Source: Dipteris shenzhenensis
Lineage: Eukaryota > Polypodiophyta > Polypodiopsida > Gleicheniales
Reading direction: 5' to 3' (one strand)
NCBI GenBank assembly: GCA_047967505.1
Contig: CM106538.1
Length of the DNA stretch: 64,000 nucleotides
Shown here: positions 21,346 through 33,974 of the stretch, in pieces
Layout of the letters: each line of letters opens with the position of its first letter
Numbering within the stretch: the first letter of the stretch is position 1
Notes under the pieces: model-generated
The model's database searches: none
Told to the model about the DNA's origin: nothing
Seen by the model: only the letters and a program-made list of their open reading frames with translations
Program-made: the position numbers and the translations under genes

Positions 21346-21790
21346 TTGCGTGCTTAAGCCCGGTGGTGGGTGAGTGGTGGCTAGTAAACTGCTAGCCCGG
21401 TGGAATCGTAGCCACAACAGACGTGGCTGTAATCATTCATTACCATGCACTCTAGTACTCTACTGAGCATGTGAGCCTGGTGATTGGTAATTTTTACTGC
21501 ACTCGTAGTGATCATACATGCTTAAGCCCAGTGGTGGGTGAGCGGTTGCTGGTAATTTTAACTGCCATCCCGATGGAATTGTAGCCACGACAGACGTGGC
21601 TGATGAGAGCCACCACCACCGGGCAGTAATTCCCACAAAAGTAAATCATGAAGCCTAATCACCTCTAATCCCTCATTACCATGCACTCTGAGCATGCAAG
21701 CTCGGTGACTGGTAATTTACTGCACTCGTAGTAATCATGCATGCAAGCCCAATGGTGGTAACTGAGAGCACAAACTGCATATACAGCTTC
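21346..21790 (+). repeat. Interspersed direct repeats
   Basis: Two motifs alternate. TGCTTAAGCCCGGTGGTGGG occurs near 21350 and (one change) 21520. CATTACCATGCACTCT with GGTGA(T/C)TGGTAATTT and CTGCACTCGTAGT occurs near 21438 and 21684. ACAGACGTGGCTG also occurs twice. Not coding; possibly nested MITE or LTR pieces. Confidence 0.65.
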
Positions 21791-21794
21791 TACA

Positions 21795-22345
21795 TCTAAC
21801 TTTGTCATGCAGGATGAAAAGTGCCAGGTTTGGGCACGTGAACTTTGGAAGTCTTATGCTATTGCAGAAATTTCAGATGGTGGATGCCTTGCCTCATTTA
21901 GAAGCCCCTCCTAAGCACACATGTGAGGACTGTATTCTAGGTAAAATGTATAGGTTCTCATTCCCTACGAATAGTGCAGTCCAAGCTGCAAAGAAATTGC
22001 AGCTCGTTCACAGTGATGTTTGCAGTTCTATGTGCACACAATCTCTTGAGAGTCACTTCTGTTTTGTCACTTTTCATAGATGATGTCACACGTTTTCCTT
22101 GGGTGTTTACAAAAATCAGGAGTGAACATTGTGTTGAAGCCCTGGTGGAGAATCAGTCTAGATGCAGAATACAGACTCTACATTCGATGAGAGCAGGGGA
22201 GTACATGTCCAAGGAGTTAGCAAACTTCTTGGCTGAGAAAGGCATCGAACATAAATGCACACTCCACTATACTCCTCAACATAATGGAGTAGGTGAGCGG
22301 AAGAACAAATCATTCATGGAGATGGGGAGGTGCATGATCAAGGCC
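21795..22345 (+). pseudogene. Copia integrase remnant
   Basis: Plus-strand pieces: FGHVNFGSLMLLQKFQMVD with CEDCILGK (the HHCC pre-integrase region), LVHSDVCSSM, then after a frameshift FIDDVTRFPWVFTKIRSE, RAGEYMSKELANFLAEKG and YTPQHNGVGERKNKSFMEM. Similarity stops sharply at about 22345. Confidence 0.8.
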
Positions 22346-22851
22346 AAAGTACTGCTACTGCTTGTCGAATTACCCTCAGGCCAAAGGATTTGGTCGAGCT
22401 CTCTCAAGATTGTCACCAAGGATCCATCGATGAGCTCACCAGCCTTCCTCATCGGTTCACTTGTTGAGATATCCTTCAGGCCCCCCCTCCAACTCAGTAG
22501 CACCAGGACAACGGTTGACAGACAATTTCCAGCATCACAGCCTGGGATATCCAGGTGGCTCAGTCTTGTGATGGGGGGGGGCAGCAGACTCGATGTGCAA
22601 CCACCCTCGTCAGTATCTAGCATGATATCATATATACTCTGCAAGCTATCTAGAAGCAGGGTACGGAAGATTCCAAAAAGACCAATGAAAGGCATGATCC
22701 CCTCTGCAAGGCTTGCATCTTCTATGTTGTCGCAATCGAGGTATCCATTGATTGTATACCCCACCCCCCCCCCCTGTTGTGTTTGTCCCCTTCTGGGGTA
22801 CTCTAGCAATGAGCTGAGAACCTGAGAAGCAGGCCGCAGGACAGCCAGCAC
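22346..22851 (-). CDS. Unrecognised open frame, about 168 codons
   Basis: An open minus-strand frame starting at the ATG at 22851 and running into the antisense of the Copia remnant, so the non-TE part is about 168 codons. It is leucine- and isoleucine-rich, with stretches such as IEDASLAEGIMPFIGLFGIF, LLLDSLQSIYDI and ITRLSHLDIPGCDAG. The spacing loosely recalls leucine-rich repeats of plant NLR proteins, but no canonical motif is convincing. It may be a captured host-gene fragment or chance. A C run on the gene strand lies near 22760. Confidence 0.25.
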
Positions 22852-25200
22852 TTGTTTTTTCAGTCCCTTGCAGATTGCTGAATTTGTATTTTTTCAAAGG
22901 AAACAAAAAACAAAAAAGCAAGCTGCTTATGGGTCCAAACTTAAGGGAAGAGGCAACATATTCTTAGGTATGTTGACCTGGCTATAAAATGTTTTCAGTG
23001 CTCTCCCAGTTCTCCATAGCCATCTCAGTCCAATTTAAGGAACATTTCTATATACATTTCTATATAGTTACTCTATACATTTCTATATAGTTACTCTCTT
23101 TACCAAATGCTCAAACGGCAAGCTCAAATGATAATCAGCAAAGCCTGCCTCTGTAACTGTTCCGCAAAAGCATTCACATGGTTAGAGAGTCCAGACTGTC
23201 AAATGACCCAATTCTCCTTCCTAAATATGCACAATAACATCAAAATACTATTTTCTGCCTCTACACGCACTGGACATGGATCTCCTCTCAGCTAGGGGAA
23301 AATGTTGTTCCAAAGAGGACCCAGTCTGCACATCTCCAAATGGGGCATTGACAAACTCAAGTTCAATGGTCTTACTTGGTCAGGATCACCCGGGTCAGCT
23401 CCACATTTTTACACAATTGTCTGTGTATTATGTCTGGATAATTCAAAGATATTCCCTGCAAGCAAAGGAGCTATGTCTTATTTGAAGTAGGAAAAGTGGA
23501 ATCAGAAACACACTTCCCTTACTAGGTTTGATTTAATTTAAATCAGTGCTCCGCTTTATTTCCACTTTGCAATGTTCTTGAAAACCCCCGTCCACATTAA
23601 TGAGATCCTTCTATATTCAGATCAGCCAACATCATGTGCCCTTCTTGTCGTAAACATGCATATATGGGGAACTCTTCACTCATGAAAAATATTGGAATTT
23701 AAAGTATAATGCACAACAGAAGCTTACACAGGCCCTCATTCACATTGCCGAGTCCTAACTTCCTCTTGCGGACGGTGGACCCCTCAAAAGGAGGGAAGAG
23801 CTTACAATAGCCTCTCTATGATGATGATGAGCACTTAAACTTTTGACCATTGCACCTCTGCTGCTCTTCATCATGCTTTCATTTGTCATCTAGAGATACT
23901 TACTTTGTTCTTGTCTGCAATCCAAACTAGACATATTTTGTATTCCTTTAGTTGACACTCCAAAAATTTTGTAAATATTATTGATCTTTTCGTTCTTTTG
24001 CTCCTCTTCTTGTGTGCATGTACAAATGTTACATCTAGTTATTCTTTGCCACTTACCTACACTTAGATCTACTCATATCTATTATTTCTATATTCCTGTT
24101 TCTTCCACCATTGTGGAATTCCCAGGCAACACCTGGAGACAAAATCTTTGATTGCGGCCAAAGGTGCTTCACAGCATGGAGTCAGTTCAACATTGCAATT
24201 GGGGTTGCAGAGAAACCCATAGGATCTGGCAGGGCATTGCACACCTGATTGGCAAATGAGCACAGGTACTTGCTACAGCACCTAGGGATCCGTCGCCTAG
24301 GCTAACACAACCAGGACCTCTGGACTTTTACAAGGGCGTATGGCTTTCTTCACCAGGGAGGACGTCCCTCAGATTATCACACTAGATGCAGTGGCAGTTA
24401 CTGTGTCTAGGCCTGATTCTCCATCTTAGATTCAGCCTGGGAGATAATTGCTAGTTTCACTCCTGGCAAATGTGGTGTTTCATATATACGAAGGCTATCG
24501 ATGGGATTCAAAGTATTACCTTGCAGGATATCATTCACACCCGTCGTCACCATTTGGGGCAGGATTTAAAATTCCTCACAGGCTGCTGTGGTGAGGAGAG
24601 CGTCCTCTAAGAGGGAGTGGAACCACTATTTTATTTCCACATACACTGCCACAGGGCCTTCATGGTATTTGCACTTTCCGGATTGGTTGCAACAGCCTCG
24701 TATCTTGTCTACATGATTTTGTATGAGGTTCTCACAGGAGTTATCATGGTCATACTTAATAGAAGTTTCTATATTTTGGTCATACTTAAAAGACTTTCTC
24801 CTTTGAAGAGACAGGGAGGGGGCATGCAGGTTTTTTGGGGGCGAAGGGGGGAGACCATCCTTCCAGTACTACAATCAAAACTCCTTGTATAATATTGGCC
24901 CACATATATCTTTGGTAGGCCCTTCAAGTCCTTGTGAACACTGAGGCGTTCCTCTTTCTTTCGTTTTTTGCATATGTAAATGAACATATTTTCACGCACG
25001 TGCACACACATTAAACGCATCCATCCAAACACAAACACACAAAAGAGATCTCTGCTATGTAAATCAACAGCAGAGAAACATTCTATGGTTTCACAGACTT
25101 TCAGCTCTCGCATACTGATACACTTAAGTTCTCTCTTTAAAGAAAGCAAGTTGGCATTGAGTGACAACATGCTCAAAGGGATGGGATGGGGGGAGGGGGG
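22852..25200. other. XPD intron 3 sequence, nothing recognised
   Basis: AT-rich. A short tandem motif ACATTTCTATATAGTTACTCT repeats about twice near 23048-23100. No coding domain or RNA gene was recognised. Confidence 0.5.
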
Positions 25201-25221
25201 CCGAGAGAGAGAGAGAGAGAC
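25201..25221. repeat. (GA)n/(CT)n tract abutting the exon 3 donor
   Basis: A GAGAGA run directly adjoins exon 3. On the gene strand the intron begins GTCTCTCTCTCT and then a C-rich run, so the microsatellite supplies the donor's +3 to +6 bases. Confidence 0.85.
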
Positions 25222-25625
25222 CTGCAGGACAGGATCAGGAATATGTGGCATCCGCTCATCAAATGGCTCAATAATGATAGAAAAACCACGGGTATAGGTG
25301 CCGATCAGTGTAGCAAAGTTGCAGACAGTTTGTATATGCAAAAACTCATCAGTGTCTGTGATCTCAAGCGTGAGCAGAAGAGAATGCAGTCTATCATAAC
25401 AAAACTTCAGTGTCTTTTGATCAATTCCTGCCTGCGAGTTCAATGACATAACAAAAGAGACAGGCCCCTCACTCTCAACTTTATCTGTTTGGAGCCTGTT
25501 CTTGAGATATTGCAATAGTCTTTTCAGAAAAGAAACAAAATGCTCAGCCCGCCTGATATTTCCAGGTACAGCTTCTTTTAATATGTCATCAGGCAAAGCA
25601 GGGTTGGCAAGCCAGACGTTGGAGC
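25222..25625 (-). CDS. XPD: XPD exon 3: Arch domain core
   Basis: A 404-base exon. The acceptor is TTTGCAG ending at 25626. The exon reads SNVWLANPALPDDILKEAVP and onward through an Arch-domain block that includes the conserved strings SLNSQAGIDQKTLKFCYDRL and LEITDTDEFL, then ends at DPVLQ. No stop or frameshift is present. The donor is CAG|GTCTCT, which runs straight into a (CT)n tract and a C-rich run. This lacks the usual purine at +3 and the AGT after it, so the splice site looks weak. The reading frame continues open into the tract, so failure to splice would add a Ser/Leu-rich tail before a stop. Confidence 0.95.
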
Positions 25626-25884
25626 CTGCAAATAGAAGCGTAAGATGTGAGTATCAGGGCAATTAAAGCAGAAAAAACTTGAAACCAACTAAAATCATAC
25701 CACCTTAGCGAGGCCATTAAACTAGCACATTCCATGCCATTCTACATTAGCAAATGCGTGTAACAGCATGACCAGCCAAGCATGTTCAAGTTCCAAGAAG
25801 CAAGCTGGCATTTCAATAATGCACCATCCAAATACATGCCCATGAAGCACTGGCCTAAAGATCAATATCTGTTAATCCTCCTCA

Positions 25885-26113
25885 TTAAGTGAATAAATAT
25901 TGAAGGAATGCAATGAGAGCAAGGTGAGCAAGGTAAGCAAGATTATGCAAGAAAGGAGAGCACACACAGTTGTATTGGAATAAGATAAGAAAACAATACA
26001 AGATTGGGGGTTTTGTCTATGTGACAAAACCTAACCAACCCACTAATTATAGTTAGGGGGAAAAACCTCTAATGAGGGAAAGTGCCCCTAACCCACTTAT
26101 TAGTCATACATTG
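25885..26113 (-). repeat. LTR-related fragment next to the Copia-3 LTR
   Basis: On the minus strand CTAATAAGTGGGTTAGGGGCAC and the following CCTCATTAGAGG, GTTTTGTCAC and GACAAAAC segments parallel the adjacent LTR at 26114-26353 with many changes. It begins inside the LTR sequence, as if one LTR copy landed in or recombined with another. Confidence 0.6.
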
Positions 26114-26353
26114 TGTTGAAATGTGAGATTCAAAGGGAGCAGGAAGCAAGAGTGAGAGCAAGAGCAAAACGTAGTGTGCAATAGAAGAAGATAAGATCAG
26201 TACAAGTGTGAGGATAGTTTTGTCGAAGTGACAAAACTATACTAACCCACTAACTGTGATTAGGGGAAAAAACCTCCTAGTGAGGGAAAAGTGTCCCTAA
26301 CTCACTTATTAATTACATTGGCCACTGCCTAGAATATGCCAATAATTCTAACA
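26114..26353 (-). repeat. Copia-3 3' LTR
   Basis: About 240 bp, starting TGTTAGAATTATTGG and ending TTTCAACA on the minus strand, directly after a polypurine tract (TGCAAGGGGG) that follows the pol end. No matching 5' LTR was found to the right. Confidence 0.7.
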
Positions 26354-29300
26354 CCCCCTTGCAGTGCCAATGTGATGTACAAGGAAGTGATCAATCACCA
26401 AAAGGAGTTAAGTTCAAGGCACTGCGAAATGCCTCAAACTTCTCACGTGAAAGTGCTTTGGTGAAGATGTCTGCAACATTGTCATGTGTTGACACATAGA
26501 TCATACTGATCTCTCCTGCATGCAACTTCTCTCTGACATAATGATAATGAACCTCGATGTGCTTCGTGCGAGCATAAAACACAGGATTCTTTGCCACTGC
26601 TATAGCACTCTGACTATCAGTGAGAATTGGAGAAGGGCCCTCCAATAAAAAATGAAGATCAGCAAACAAACGACGCAACCAAACACATTCAACTGTCGCT
26701 GTGAAAGCTGCCCTGTACTCAGCTTCACATGAGGAAGTAGCCACAGTAGATTGTTTCTTGCTCAGCCAAGAAATGCAAGCTTTGCCCAAAAAGAAACAAT
26801 TACCACTAGTGGACTACCTAGTGTCATAATCTCCAACCCAATCTGAGTTACTATAAGCCTGCATCTGCAAGTCAATCCCCCTGGGAAACATCAAGCCATA
26901 GGACTTTGTGCCTTGCAAATAATGAAAGATGTGTTTTACAGCCTGCCAATGTGTTGTTTTTGAGCTGTGCATATACCTGCTCACCTGAGATACTGCATAC
27001 TAAATATCGCGCCGTGTATTGCACAAATAAATGAGGCATCCAACATCCTGGCTGTAAAGTGTGACATCCATTGATTCACCAGCATCATACATAGTAAGCT
27101 TCAGCCCCAGCTCCATGGAGTGGCTATAGGCTTACAATCTTGCATGTTGAACCTATCCAAGAGCTTTTGCACATACTGGGATTGAGACATAACAATGCCA
27201 CACTTGTCTTGTATGAACTGGACCCCCAAATAGAAATTTGACATGCCCAAATCTGTCATGTCGAAAATTCAGCCTTGAAATCTGCAATTATTTCCTCATT
27301 TGACCCTGTGAGCAGCATGTCATCTACATAAAGAATGATGACCAAAATATCCCCTCCATCCTTCTTGACGTAGAGGGTGCTTGCCGTGGGACTATTGTGT
27401 AACCCCTTACTTGCCAGGAAGGCATCAATCTTGGCATACTATGCACATGGGGCTTGTTTCAGCCCATATAAAGCTTTATTCAGCTTGCAAACTTGAAGTG
27501 CGTTGCCTGAAAGTTCAAATCCAGGAGGTTGTTTGACATAAACCTCTTCCTGCAAGTCTCCATTAATGAAAGCTGTTTTTATGTCCAACTGATGGACATT
27601 CCATACAAAATTTACAACCATGGCAATAACTCACCTTATGGTGGTCATCCGAGAAGTAGGAGCAAAAGTCTCCTCATAATTTATGCCCTTTTTCTTTTGA
27701 GGATAGCCTTTGGCAACCAGCCGTGCCTTGTACCTATGAATGGACCCATCTGGCTTCCTTTTCACTTTGAAAACACATTTGGTACCAATGGCATGTTCCC
27801 CTAGTGGCAAATCCACAACATCCCAAGTTTGATTTTTCTCAATGGACTGCAATTCATTGTGCATGGCATGCATCCAATGCACATTATCCTTGGCTTCTTC
27901 AAAAGAGTCACGTTCTTCTTCATCAAGAAGAGTACCAGCATAAGCTGTCTCAACAAAAAGAGCCCCCCCTGCGTGCCTTACTGCACTATGAGTCCTGCAA
28001 AGGTGCCTCAAGCCTACTCTCCCTGAAGTAGCAACTGTACTTTGCTTCTTGCTGAACCAAGAAATGCATGAAATACCAAGCATGAAACAGTGGCCACTAT
28101 GTGACACACAGGTGTCCGAACAACCAACCCAATCACGATCAGTGAATCCGTGCATAGAATCAGCCTCATAAAGAAGGCCCAAATGCTGAGTGCCTTTGAG
28201 ATACCTCAAGATACGCTTCACGGCATGCCAATGGTGCGTAGAGGGGCTGTGCATATATCTGCTTAAATGTGAGACAGCATACTGAAGATCAGGTCTCGTA
28301 CGGCATAAATAAATCAAACAACCAATTGCCTGCTCAGTACTGATAGAGAGTGACATCACATGCAATGCTGCCATCCTCAAAAGAGAAGTGAAAACCAGGC
28401 TCTAATGGTGTGGATATTGGCTTGCAATCCTCAAACTGAAACACTACAAAAGCTGTCCAATATACTTCGATTGTGACATCAAAATGCCCCCTCACTGCTA
28501 GCAGACTAAATGCCCAGATAGTAATGAAAAAGACCAAGATCAGACATAGCAAATGTCTTCTGCAAGTCAAAGCTTAAAAGCTTCAATTTGCTCAGCATGT
28601 GTCCCAATCACAAGCATGTCATCCACATAGAGCACTAAAATCAGCAAATCTGTCCCACTCTTGCGGATGTAAAGGGTAGCCTTTGTAGGGCTGTTCTGAA
28701 AGCCAAGTGTGAGTAAATGGGCATAAATCCTGGAATACCAAGCCTGAGGTGCCTGCTTCAATTCATAGAGGGCTTTCTTTAAGCGGCATACCTTGCTTTC
28801 AGAACCTTCAACCTCAAAGCTTGGAGGTTGGGAAACATATACGTCTTCTTGCAAAGGCCCATGCACGAAAGGTGTCTTGATATCAAGCTAATGTACCTCC
28901 CAATGAAAGTGGGCAGCAAAGGCAATAACAATATGGATAGTAGTGATCTGGGAAGCAAGGGCAAAAGTATCCTCAAAGTCAATGCCCTGCTCATTAGCAA
29001 CAAGACGGGCTTTGTAACGGTCCACTGAACCATCAGCTTTCCGTTTAATCTCATAAACCAACTTAGTTCGAATGGCATTCTCGCCAGGAGGCAAGTCACA
29101 CAACTCCCAAGTGTTATTCTGATAAATAGAATCCAATTCAGCTTGCATAGCCTTCAACCAACAATCATTCTGAAAGGCATCCTTATGGCATAATGGTTCT
29201 TTATTGCATGATGTAGCAACCAATGCGCAAGTGTCAAGCAACCAAATTAGCATGCTCTTTCCAGACAGCTGCTCTAGTATGGGCTGGCAGAGGACTATCC

Positions 29301-31818
29301 TATTTGCTGTCTTTTAATGTGTTAAGGAGCCAACGGGGGACCTTCCTGGGCTCTTGGATTTTCACCTCTTTCCTGGTCAAGAGCCCTGTGCATAATGTCC
29401 TAATCAAGCTGAGGCACCGCAGGCTGTAAATGAGGCTGAATATCATGCTGCATATATGGCTGCAAATGACCAACAGATGAAGGAGGAGAAACCTCAAATG
29501 TGACATCATCATGAGCATCTGACGGAAACAAAAGCATTAAGCTGTCAAAGAGATATGGGGCATCAACAACGGGCTTTTTTGACAGTCCAGGAAAGGCATA
29601 GTGGAGGATTCATCAAATACAACATCCCTACTCACAAAACACTTGCCCATGCGGGGCTGGTAGAGCTTGTAGCCCTTGCTCTCTGAGCTATACCCAATAA
29701 AAATGCATTTGACAGCTTTATCGTCCAACTTGGTGCGTGTCTGAGAAGGCACATGGGCATATGCGAAGCATCCAAAAGTCCTCTTCTGAGAAATCTGAGG
29801 CTTATGAACTGTCCAAGCCTCATAAGGTGTGATGGTCTTCAATGCCTTTGTAGGACATCTGTTCAAAATGTAATTAGCACACATAATGGCATCCAATCGC
29901 AACTTGTTAGGCAAGTGCTTGCCTTTCAACCTACACCTAGCCATCTCCATCACTGATCTATTCTTCCGCTCAGACACGGGATTCTATTGCGGAGTGTGAG
30001 GCCGTGCACTGATGATGAATGCCACGTAAGGCAAAAAAAACAGCAAATTCCTTTGACATATATTCACCCCCAAGCCAATAAAATGCCGGAAGCATGTAGA
30101 AACTTCAAATTTGGATTTCAAAGCAAAAATCCAAGTAAACGTGGTGAAGTCATCAAGAGCTGCAACCCGCATGGGTCCACAAACATCACTATGAACCAAA
30201 TAAAGCTTGCGTGAGATACCAACTCTCCCATCCTTGGGAAATGCAGAATGGCGCATCTTATGAAGCAAGCACGGTTCACATGAACCATGCTTTGGAGGCA
30301 TATGCATTTTGGGAAGATCAACAGCCATACCATCCTTATATAGCTTCACCAAAGCCCCAAAGTTGAGGTGTCCAAACCTCTCATGCCACAAATGGGTATC
30401 TACTATGGTAGAGGAATCAACAGCAAAGGCATGCGCATCTGCAAGTGCAGCATCATCCAAACATCTGTCATAAGCATCAAGTCTATACAGACCTCTAGTC
30501 AATGTGCCAGTCAAGACATTGGTAAAGGCATGTGTAGTATCATACACTGCGCACCGAATACCATAAAAAAGAACCTGATAGCCACATGTAGCTATGGCTG
30601 AAATAGAATGAGGTTCTTGCAAATGCCTGGAACATAAAGGACATTCTCTTAAGAGCAAGTTGCCCAACACCTTTCACTGTATATGATGCATTATTGGCAC
30701 ATGTTACATTGCTCCCCTTAGATGTATGCTCAAGTGAGCTGAATAACTTCCTGCAGGAAGTAATGTGCTTGCTAGCACCACTATCAAAGAACCAGGCATC
30801 AGATACATTAGAAATTGTCATGCAGGCATCATAAACATCAGGATTATACTGACCAGGAAAGCCCAATGCTGGTCTTGTGCAAAATTAGCTAACTCATGTC
30901 GATATGCTGGAGGAGGACAGTCAAAAACCGCAAGACCAAACTCTTTCTTCTTCTTTTCAGATGCAATTCTCTTCTTGCATTCAGAGATATCATGCCGAGG
31001 TTTCTTGCAATAGTTACATCTCTTCTTCTTCTTGTTATCCCTTGAAGAAGAGGCACCATGAGAGTGACCAGCATGTGAATGAGGGGGTTTACCATCTGAA
31101 ACCTTGCCTTTGCCTTTGTTTTTATGTTGGGCAGCAAAGGCTTAATCACTGGCCATAGAAGCATTGCCATTTGCACAACTTTGTTCCTCCTGAAGTAGAA
31201 GAGCAACCAGCTGGTCTAAAGAATAATGGTTGGCAGTAGCAAAGCCTTGATAAGAGTCAGGCAACCCATCAAGGGTATTAGAACATCACCTCATCAATAT
31301 TAGCCAATTGCTCTTTCAAATCCTTCACATTAGTAAGATAAGCATCCATATTACCACCCTCTTCAAGCTTCAAGTCCTTCAATTGCTTGCGGAGATAGGC
31401 AACCCTCGCCTCATTCCACACCTGATATAAGGATGCAAGCTAATCCCACGCAATGCAAACGGAATATGAGGGATAATGACCCTTTTCACTGAAAGATCAA
31501 TCAAGGCATGGGCTATGGCATCACAACCATCCCACTGAATTTGCTCCTGTGTAGGAGGCAAAGTATCTGTACTAGAAAATGTAGCTGCTCTAGAAGTAGC
31601 ATTAGACCCATCACTTGAAGTAGTACCAGAGGCAGGAGGTGGAGCACTAGAAGCTGCATTACGTGTAGGCCTGGTCTCAGAGCCAGAAACAATGTGCCAC
31701 AAATTCTTGGCAACCAATACATGCCCCATCATGTATGATCACATGGGGTAGTTTGTGCCATCAAGCTTGTCATCAGCCCCAAGCATCCCAAACAAATCAT
31801 TTTTATTGCTAGCCATTG
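26354..31818 (-). pseudogene. Copia-3: chimeric Copia with two RT modules
   Basis: Minus-strand order: Gag from MASNKNDLFGMLGADDKLDG at 31818, CCHC knuckle CNYCKKPRHDISEC near 31000, protease DSGASKHIT near 30780, integrase (about 30520-29540, with MSERKNRSVMEMA), RT-A with YVDD near 28620, and the first part of RNase H ending ISWFSKKQSTVATS. At about 28020 the frame passes directly into the segment before a second RT (HSAVRHAGGALFVETAYAGT). RT-B follows, with YVDD near 27320, and a full RNase H end (SSCEAEYRAAFTA, TKHIEVHYHY) at 26789-26391. Stops and frameshifts occur throughout, including one early in Gag. It is inferred to be two related elements fused by recombination. Confidence 0.85.
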
Positions 31819-33120
31819 TGCCAAAAATGCAAGGCAAAAGCACCAATCTAACAATGCAAATGAGAGGAAAGCAACCTCGCAAAATCAAGTGGCAAAATTC
31901 TGCTCAAGCTTCAAAGCTTATCACTGCAAAAGATTCTCTTGTCCCAAGGTGTACCTGCTGCAAAAATTTCCTAAAAGGCAACACGAGACCTTCCAAGGCA
32001 ACACAGGGCCTTTCCAAATGCGAATGAAGTAGAAATTGGAAAGAACGAATGCAACAAAGGCTTACCCAATGATGTAGCCCGTAAATACAGCAGGAAAAGG
32101 CTCTGAATGTGAGTAGAAGAATTCACCCTTGAAGGAGAGGTGAAAATGAGAGCAAATGGCAATGAGAAATGCCAAGAGAGGGCTGGAAATGAGAATTACA
32201 GCAACAGAAAGTGCTCCTAGGAGGAGGAGAGCACTTGGAAATGAGAGAAGAATGATCCAATGGAGGGGTACTCATAGCCCGAGGCATGATAAGCCAAAAG
32301 AGAAGGAATGGCCTCAAGAAGAGGCCTCCGGATTGATTCAACAACCTCCAAATGTCTTCAACAACCGGCACGCAGCACTAGACAGGTCCAAAATGCTGAA
32401 AAAAGCTTCACATTGGTTGGCACGAACCCCGAGACAGACCGTATAGCATTAAGTGCACCGAAACAGGTCCATACTGCAGTAAACGCGCTGCACAATGGCT
32501 TTAAATGCACCATACACCACCCAAAACAGTCCATACAGGTCAAGACAGCAGCAAACAGGCCTGCCCAGCGCTGTCCGTACTGCAATTAATGCCATCTCCT
32601 AACCGTACAGGCTGTACGAAATCCATAGTCACATGTGTGAGGCGGTACAGGCCGTATAGCAGCTGCAGCAGCAATAAATGCACCAATTTTTGTAGTAGGT
32701 GCTCCAAAATGCAGATTTCCTGCGCAAAAATGCAGACTTCCCGCGACGGAAATGCTTGGAGTAGCTTCGTGTGTTCACACACGTGAAGAAAACCTTGAGA
32801 AATGAGCAAACCAGCAGTAGAATAGGCTGTCAAACAGCTCCCAACAGTTCCAAGAGCACTCAAGGTGGTTGGAAATGGCTAGAGGGTAAACCTAAACTAT
32901 AAGATGGAAACACTTAGCCTACTGTTCTCCAGTGGGTACTAGTGAACAAGAACTGACTACTGACTTGACCTAAGGCTGAGAGACTGACCTACGTAGCTTG
33001 TGCCTGACTGTCCCTGGACAAGGGCTCACAAAGGGGTCACAGCATATGACAAAATCTCCTATCTGGGAACTATAATGCACTTGTCGATGTAGCCAGCGTG
33101 TCACCTTGCACCCAAGTGGA
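31819..33120. other. Non-coding stretch, probably Copia-3 leader and other repeats
   Basis: No protein domain. Near 32430-32700 a loose array of CCGTAC/GTACAGG motifs occurs, including the palindromic CCGTACAGGCTGTACG. The part at 32880-33000 is related, in inverted orientation, to 43769-43865 (shared ACCCACTGGAGAAC and GTTTCCATCTTA). Confidence 0.45.
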
Positions 33121-33140
33121 GGGGTGCATGTGACATGATC

Positions 33141-33148
33141 TATATAAG
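33141..33148 (+). promoter_or_regulatory. TATA box upstream of MO-2 ORF1
   Basis: TATATAAG followed by a CT-rich leader. A fit for a pol II start near 33170; whether the promoter belongs to the element or to flanking DNA is unknown. Confidence 0.4.
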
Positions 33149-33299
33149 ACTGCTGCTCCTCCTGATCCCCGTACTCCACCTGTCTCCCTCATCTCCTCCC
33201 TATAGGTTGACTCCCAAGTGTGTCCCCCTCAACTCCCTCAACTCCTTCAACATCCATCAAAACTCAGTACTCTATAGTTGCAGTTATCTGCAGCAGGCA

Positions 33300-33974
33300 A
33301 TGACAGAGCTACGATTGGAACTGGCAGAAGTAAAGGCTCGACTTCACATTCTGGAAGGGCCTCGTAAGCAGGCAGTAATTGATGAGGCTGTAAAATCTTG
33401 TAAGGATTCCCCCCTTACCCTGCAGCTAGTCTCTACAGTCAAAGATCTTGTTCACATTGAAGTACAAACTGCTAAGAAGGAAATGATTGTGGAAGTGGAC
33501 ACCAAAGCATGTAAGTCTGATATTCAAGCAGAGATTAAAGAACACGAAGCTAGATGTGATAATGCGCTGAAGATTAGAATAGGGGGACTCCCAGAAGATT
33601 GATACAAAGAGGAGGATACATATAGTGAGATATTGACAAAGATCAAAGCAAGCTTGCCCAACATTGAATGGGTGGATGATGATGAGCAAGATGATGACGA
33701 CTCTAGGCCAGCTTCTATTTTGCACTATAAAGGTCATGCAATCCTTACACTGAAGTCAAAAGATATGCAAATCAAGCTTCTTCGACAATCTTACAAGTTG
33801 AAGGGCACCAAAGTATGGATAGCAGAGGAGCTTACACAAGCTCAACTTAAGATTAAGGCAACTGAATTAGCTAAAGTCAGGGCTGCCAGAAAGGATGGAA
33901 AATGGACAGTTTACCGTGAAGGCGTAGCACTAATCAGAGAGTTCAAATCAAAACCAAAAGACTCTCAATCTTAA
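33300..33974 (+). pseudogene. MO-2 ORF1-like protein, one stop
   Basis: From the ATG at 33300 the frame reads MTELRLELAEVKARLHILEG, a heptad-patterned coiled coil, followed by a basic/acidic middle segment. One in-frame TGA lies at 33600-33602, and the same frame then stays open to SKPKDSQS. The C-terminal part (VWIAEELTQAQLKIK, ARKDGKWTVYREGVALI) matches the end of ML-1 ORF1 (DEDLTTLQWEEHR, REGKWAVIREGRLLI). About 224 codons in all. The TGA is compatible with CGA-to-TGA decay. Expected role: RNA binding. Confidence 0.75.

Noticed and set aside
21346-21790. CRISPR-like repeat pattern
   Set aside because: Only two imperfect copies of each motif, in a plant genome; ordinary nested repeats.
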